NCBI RefSeq assembly: GCF_038419845.1
Contig: NZ_JBCAQT010000014.1
Span: 62,001-126,000 of the forward strand
DNA: 64,000 bases
Source: Marinimicrobium sp038419845
GTDB taxonomy: Bacteria; Pseudomonadota; Gammaproteobacteria; Pseudomonadales; Cellvibrionaceae
Direction: 5' to 3'
Part shown: one piece after another, positions 61,034 through 64,000 of the stretch
Layout of the letters: the number at the start of each line of letters is the position of its first letter
Numbering within the stretch: the first letter of the stretch is position 1
Position numbers and translations under genes: made by a program
The notes under the pieces: model-generated
What the model was told of the DNA's origin: nothing
Seen by the model: only the letters and a program-made list of their open reading frames with translations
The model's database searches: none

Positions 61034-63583
61034 TCAACTTTCGCTGCTCTTGATCCCGGACTCTTCGCGCAAAGACGACTCCAGCTTTTTGGTCTCGGTG
61101 ATATCCACCATGGTCATGACCACGCCATCAATCACGTTGTCCAGACGACGGTAGGGCATGATTTTGACTGAGAACCAACGACCTTCGTGTGTGGTGATCT
61201 GCTTTTCACTGACTTTCAGAGTATCTAGCGCTTCCCGGGCATCCTCTTCCAGCAGCGGATATTCCAGAACGGTGGTCAGCTCTCTCAGCGGCCGGCCCAC
61301 ATCACTCTCGCGCAGACTGATGATGGAGGCCGCCCGAGCGGTATAGCGGCGGACATTGAGGTCCTGATCCATAAACAGAATCGCAATTTCAATGCTGTTG
61401 AGCACATTCTGCATATCGCTCTGTGCCAACGCCAGATCATCCAGCTTGGTCTGCAGCTCGGTATTGATGGTCTGCAGCTCTTCGTTCATTGACTGCATTT
61501 CTTCCTTGGACGAGGTCAGCTCCTCATTGGCGGACTGCAGTTCTTCGTTGGTGGATTGCAACTCCTCATTGGACGCCTGAAGTTCTTCCCGGGAGTGTCT
61601 CGCCTCTTCGCTCAGACGCTCAATGGCCTGCTCGTACTGCTGAATATCTTCGGAGCGACTGTCGTCGGAGGCAGGCTCCACGGCGTCGCCTGAAGGTAGG
61701 TTCCGGCTGACGGCCCCGGCGTCCCGGAATACAACCAGGGTCATGTCTTTCAGGACCGCCGGCTCTCGCAGGGCCTGCACGATCACATCCACCCGTTTCA
61801 CTCCCTCCCCGTTTTGAACGGCCACCCCGCTCAGCTCCACCGGCTCCCTCTGCAGAGGGGCTTGCTGTAACGCTTTGTGCAGGGGCGCACGCAGGCCATC
61901 GCGCGCCATGGCGTAGATGTTCCAGTTGGCTTTTCCGGCGGCCGGTTCCAGATATTTGCCGGTCCGGCCGCTGATATAGACGATATCAGCCTCCCGGTTG
62001 AGAACCACGGCCGCCGGTGAATAAACCTGCAGCAGCAGGTAATCAGCGGCGCTTTGCAGGTTGTCTGCGCCCCCGGAGGGCTGGTTTTTTGCCGACATGG
62101 GTTGTTCCCTGGAGAGGTTGGACAAAGGTGGAAAGGATTTTAACAAAAAGTCGGAGCGGCGAATGGATTCGTGCTCCTGCTTTCGGTAGAGCCGCAGACT
62201 CGGCTTCAGCGGTGCAAACAGGTGGCTCAGCCGGCCCACCGTCTCCGAGTTGCCCAGAAGCAGCAGCCCCTGCTCACGCAGACTGTAGTGAAACAGCGGA
62301 AAGATCCGGCGCTGGAGCATCGGATCAAAGTAGATCAGAAGATTTCGACAGGCAATCAGGTCCATTTTGGTAAAGGGCGGATCGAGAATGATATCGTGAT
62401 GCGCGAACAGCACCCGGTCGCGAATCGATTGATGAATCTGATAGTCATGCTCGTGCCTGATAAAAAAACGCTCCAGCCTCGGCCTGGAGACCTGCTCTTC
62501 TATCGTGTGCGGATAACGCCCCCGCCGCGCGGTTTCAATCATCTCCGAGCTCAGGTCCGAGGCAAACACTTGCAGTGTCATGTCGCTCGAACGCCCCAAT
62601 TGTTCCAGCACCTCGGTAAAAACCATGGCGAGGGAATACGCCTCCTCTCCCGTGGAACAGCCCACCGCCCAGACCCTGAGGTGGTAGCCGGTCGGAAGTG
62701 GTTCGATCAGGACCGGAAGCGCCTCGTCATGCAGATACTCCCAGATCTCGGCATCACGGAAGAAACGGGTGACACCGATGAGCATCTCTTTGAATAGCAG
62801 CTGCACTTCCTGGCTGTTTTCCGTCAGGTACCGGGCATAGTCTGCAAAATCCGCAATGTCGTGGATCGCCATGCGCCGCTCGATGCGCCGAAACAGCGTG
62901 CTGGACTTATACAGGGAAAAGTCGTGCCGGGTTTTGTGTTGCAGTATGGCAATGATGGGCTCGATCGGCTGCACTGACTTGACCGATGGCGAACTCTGGG
63001 GCCGCTCACTCTCGGCCGGCTCACTTACGCGGGTGGCGTACGCCAGGATACGCTCGGGCAGCTCACCGGGCGGGGCCACAATATCCGCACAACCGGCCGC
63101 GATGGCACTGCGGGGCATGGCATCAAACTGCGCCGACTCCGGCTCCTGCACCACGGCGAGCCCGCCGGTCGCGCGGATGGCCTGCAGCCCCAGGGTGCCA
63201 TCAGAACCCATTCCTGACAGCACCACCGCGATGGCCCGATCACCCTGGGCGCTGGCCAGTGAGGAAAACAGCACATCGATCGGCAGGCGCATCCCCCTCG
63301 GCTCGTGGGGAGGCTCCAGTTTGAGCCGGTCGTCCACGACCCTGAGCTCGGCATTGGAGGGAATCACGTAGACGGCATTGGGCTCAATGCGTTGGTTGTC
63401 CTGCGCCTCCTGCACCGGCATGGAGGTAATGCGCTGCAACAGTTCGGGCAGCAGGGCTTTTTGGGTGGGGTCCAGGTGCTGCACGACGATAAACGCCATT
63501 CCGGTATCCGCCGGCGTATTCCGGAAAAAGTCTTCCAGCGCCGCCAGACCGCCGGCGGATGCCCCTATGCCAACAATACGCAT
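61034..63583 (-). CDS. CheB-CheR-PAS fusion chemotaxis-type protein
   Basis: An 849-residue protein. Residues 1-180 are a CheB methylesterase (VGIGASAGGLAAL, VVQHLDPTQ, LSGMGSDGT); 210-470 a CheR methyltransferase (FSLYKSSTLFRRIERRM, EMLIGVTRFFRD, VWAVGCSTGEEAYSLAM, DLIACRNLLIYF). A PAS-like region and a long coiled coil follow (REELQASNEELQSTNEELQS with repeated NEELQ), then a C-terminal PAS. The type links methylation and demethylation to sensory signalling. The start shares a base with the stop of the upstream PAS gene (TGATG). Confidence 0.94.
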   Translation of the reverse strand: MRIVGIGASAGGLAALEDFFRNTPADTGMAFIVVQHLDPTQKALLPELLQRITSMPVQEAQDNQRIEPNAVYVIPSNAELRVVDDRLKLEPPHEPRGMRLPIDVLFSSLASAQGDRAIAVVLSGMGSDGTLGLQAIRATGGLAVVQEPESAQFDAMPRSAIAAGCADIVAPPGELPERILAYATRVSEPAESERPQSSPSVKSVQPIEPIIAILQHKTRHDFSLYKSSTLFRRIERRMAIHDIADFADYARYLTENSQEVQLLFKEMLIGVTRFFRDAEIWEYLHDEALPVLIEPLPTGYHLRVWAVGCSTGEEAYSLAMVFTEVLEQLGRSSDMTLQVFASDLSSEMIETARRGRYPHTIEEQVSRPRLERFFIRHEHDYQIHQSIRDRVLFAHHDIILDPPFTKMDLIACRNLLIYFDPMLQRRIFPLFHYSLREQGLLLLGNSETVGRLSHLFAPLKPSLRLYRKQEHESIRRSDFLLKSFPPLSNLSREQPMSAKNQPSGGADNLQSAADYLLLQVYSPAAVVLNREADIVYISGRTGKYLEPAAGKANWNIYAMARDGLRAPLHKALQQAPLQREPVELSGVAVQNGEGVKRVDVIVQALREPAVLKDMTLVVFRDAGAVSRNLPSGDAVEPASDDSRSEDIQQYEQAIERLSEEARHSREELQASNEELQSTNEELQSANEELTSSKEEMQSMNEELQTINTELQTKLDDLALAQSDMQNVLNSIEIAILFMDQDLNVRRYTARAASIISLRESDVGRPLRELTTVLEYPLLEEDAREALDTLKVSEKQITTHEGRWFSVKIMPYRRLDNVIDGVVMTMVDITETKKLESSLREESGIKSSES

Positions 63584-64000
63584 CAGGAACCGGGGGTAGT
63601 TGAATCCGGTGAGAGCACCATCAAAACACGATCGGAGTACGACCCCAGCTTCGCTTCAAGCGTGAGCGGACCGTCAACGCCGAGCTCGCTGGATAACTCC
63701 ACCGAACAGGATGTCCCTGATTTTGAAGACACCACCTCCTGGATCATGGAGTTCACGGTCTCTCGACTGGACGGTGACAGAAGGTCATTCAGGTAACGCT
63801 CACTCAGGCGCTCAGCGCTAAGACCAAACAGTTTTCCCGCTGCCTGATTGCTCTCCACCAGTCGGCCACTGGAATCCACGATAAGGTAGGGCACCGGGGC
63901 CAGGTCATAAAGCGCCTTGTAGTGCGCCAGCTCTTCGGTCAGCTCTTCTTCACTCGCCTGGAGCTGATCAAACAGAAGGTCAAGCTCGACCTGATGAGTC
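63583..64000 (-). CDS. PAS-domain signalling protein, 5' end outside window
   Basis: The frame is open to the window edge on the minus strand. The visible 138 residues end a coiled coil (QVELDLLFDQLQASEEELTE) and a PAS domain (VPYLIVDSSGRLVESNQAAGKLFGL). It overlaps the CheB-CheR fusion by one base. The rest of the protein, including any output domain, is outside. Confidence 0.85.
   Translation of the reverse strand, partial: THQVELDLLFDQLQASEEELTEELAHYKALYDLAPVPYLIVDSSGRLVESNQAAGKLFGLSAERLSERYLNDLLSPSSRETVNSMIQEVVSSKSGTSCSVELSSELGVDGPLTLEAKLGSYSDRVLMVLSPDSTTPGS

Overview
The window is a high-GC gammaproteobacterial chromosome segment. The gene families and their order (asmA-mutY-yggX-tRNA-Phe, nasA/cobA-nirBD, DUF748, CheB-CheR fusion) suggest a free-living, probably marine or saline-soil relative of Cellvibrionaceae or Pseudomonadales. 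This placement is inference from gene content; no rRNA gene is present. Both ends cut through PAS-containing signalling genes.

Layout. 1-7.7 kb: 3' end of a PAS/chemoreceptor gene, a Pmp3-type membrane peptide missed by simple ORF calling, an EamA permease, and the inorganic-carbon pump dabB-dabA with a divergent LysR regulator. 7.7-11.8 kb: a cation/proton antiporter overlapping a CheB-like methylesterase, a DksA/TraR zinc-finger protein, and a two-gene unit of a DUF1989 protein with a YqcI/YcgG (GntA-like) haem oxygenase. 12-16.2 kb: a DUF748 envelope protein and an ABC-2 exporter. 16.2-17.6 kb: an AT-richer patch with a small orphan protein, a secreted protein carrying a phospholipase-A2-like CCxxHD motif and a short-chain-dehydrogenase remnant. 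17.6-24.8 kb: assimilatory nitrate/nitrite reduction (nasA divergent from cobA-nirB-nirD) with a structured leader. 24.9-28.8 kb: flavin reductase, TauE permease, a frameshifted RutR-like regulator and an 8-oxoguanine deaminase. 29-32.3 kb: an ATP-grasp ligase downstream of a large unrecognised protein with a possible Cys-His-Asn triad. 32.5-34.6 kb: two cold-shock genes with matching promoters, leaders and terminators, a MOSC protein, and tRNA-Phe with a duplicated 3' end. 34.7-40.8 kb: the yggX/mutY/asmA block interrupted by a secreted GH2 glycosidase. 40.9-49.2 kb: iron ABC uptake, gcvT-gcvH, a repeat cluster, an MFS permease, a lipoprotein, DUF503 and a second antiporter.

49.2-58.9 kb is a visibly AT-richer island and the most unusual part of the window: a LysR regulator, a GST-like protein, and on the minus strand a multicopper oxidase, an aminotransferase, a PIN-like protein, a DapA-family aldolase, a haem-oxygenase-like diiron enzyme (HDO), a Rieske ferredoxin, a DoxX membrane protein and a PRMT-like methyltransferase. 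The HDO has counterparts, at nearly the same spacing, of the metal ligands I recall for the N-oxygenase SznF; the methyltransferase keeps the arginine-methyltransferase double-E loop. I infer an undescribed pathway that N-methylates and N-oxygenates an arginine- or guanidine-type substrate. Two 19-bp inverted repeats of the same design sit upstream of two of its transcription units.

58.9-64 kb returns to core genes: tag, a Gfo/Idh/MocA oxidoreductase, a CsbD-like stress peptide (also missed by simple ORF calling), and a CheB-CheR-PAS fusion overlapping a PAS gene that leaves the window.
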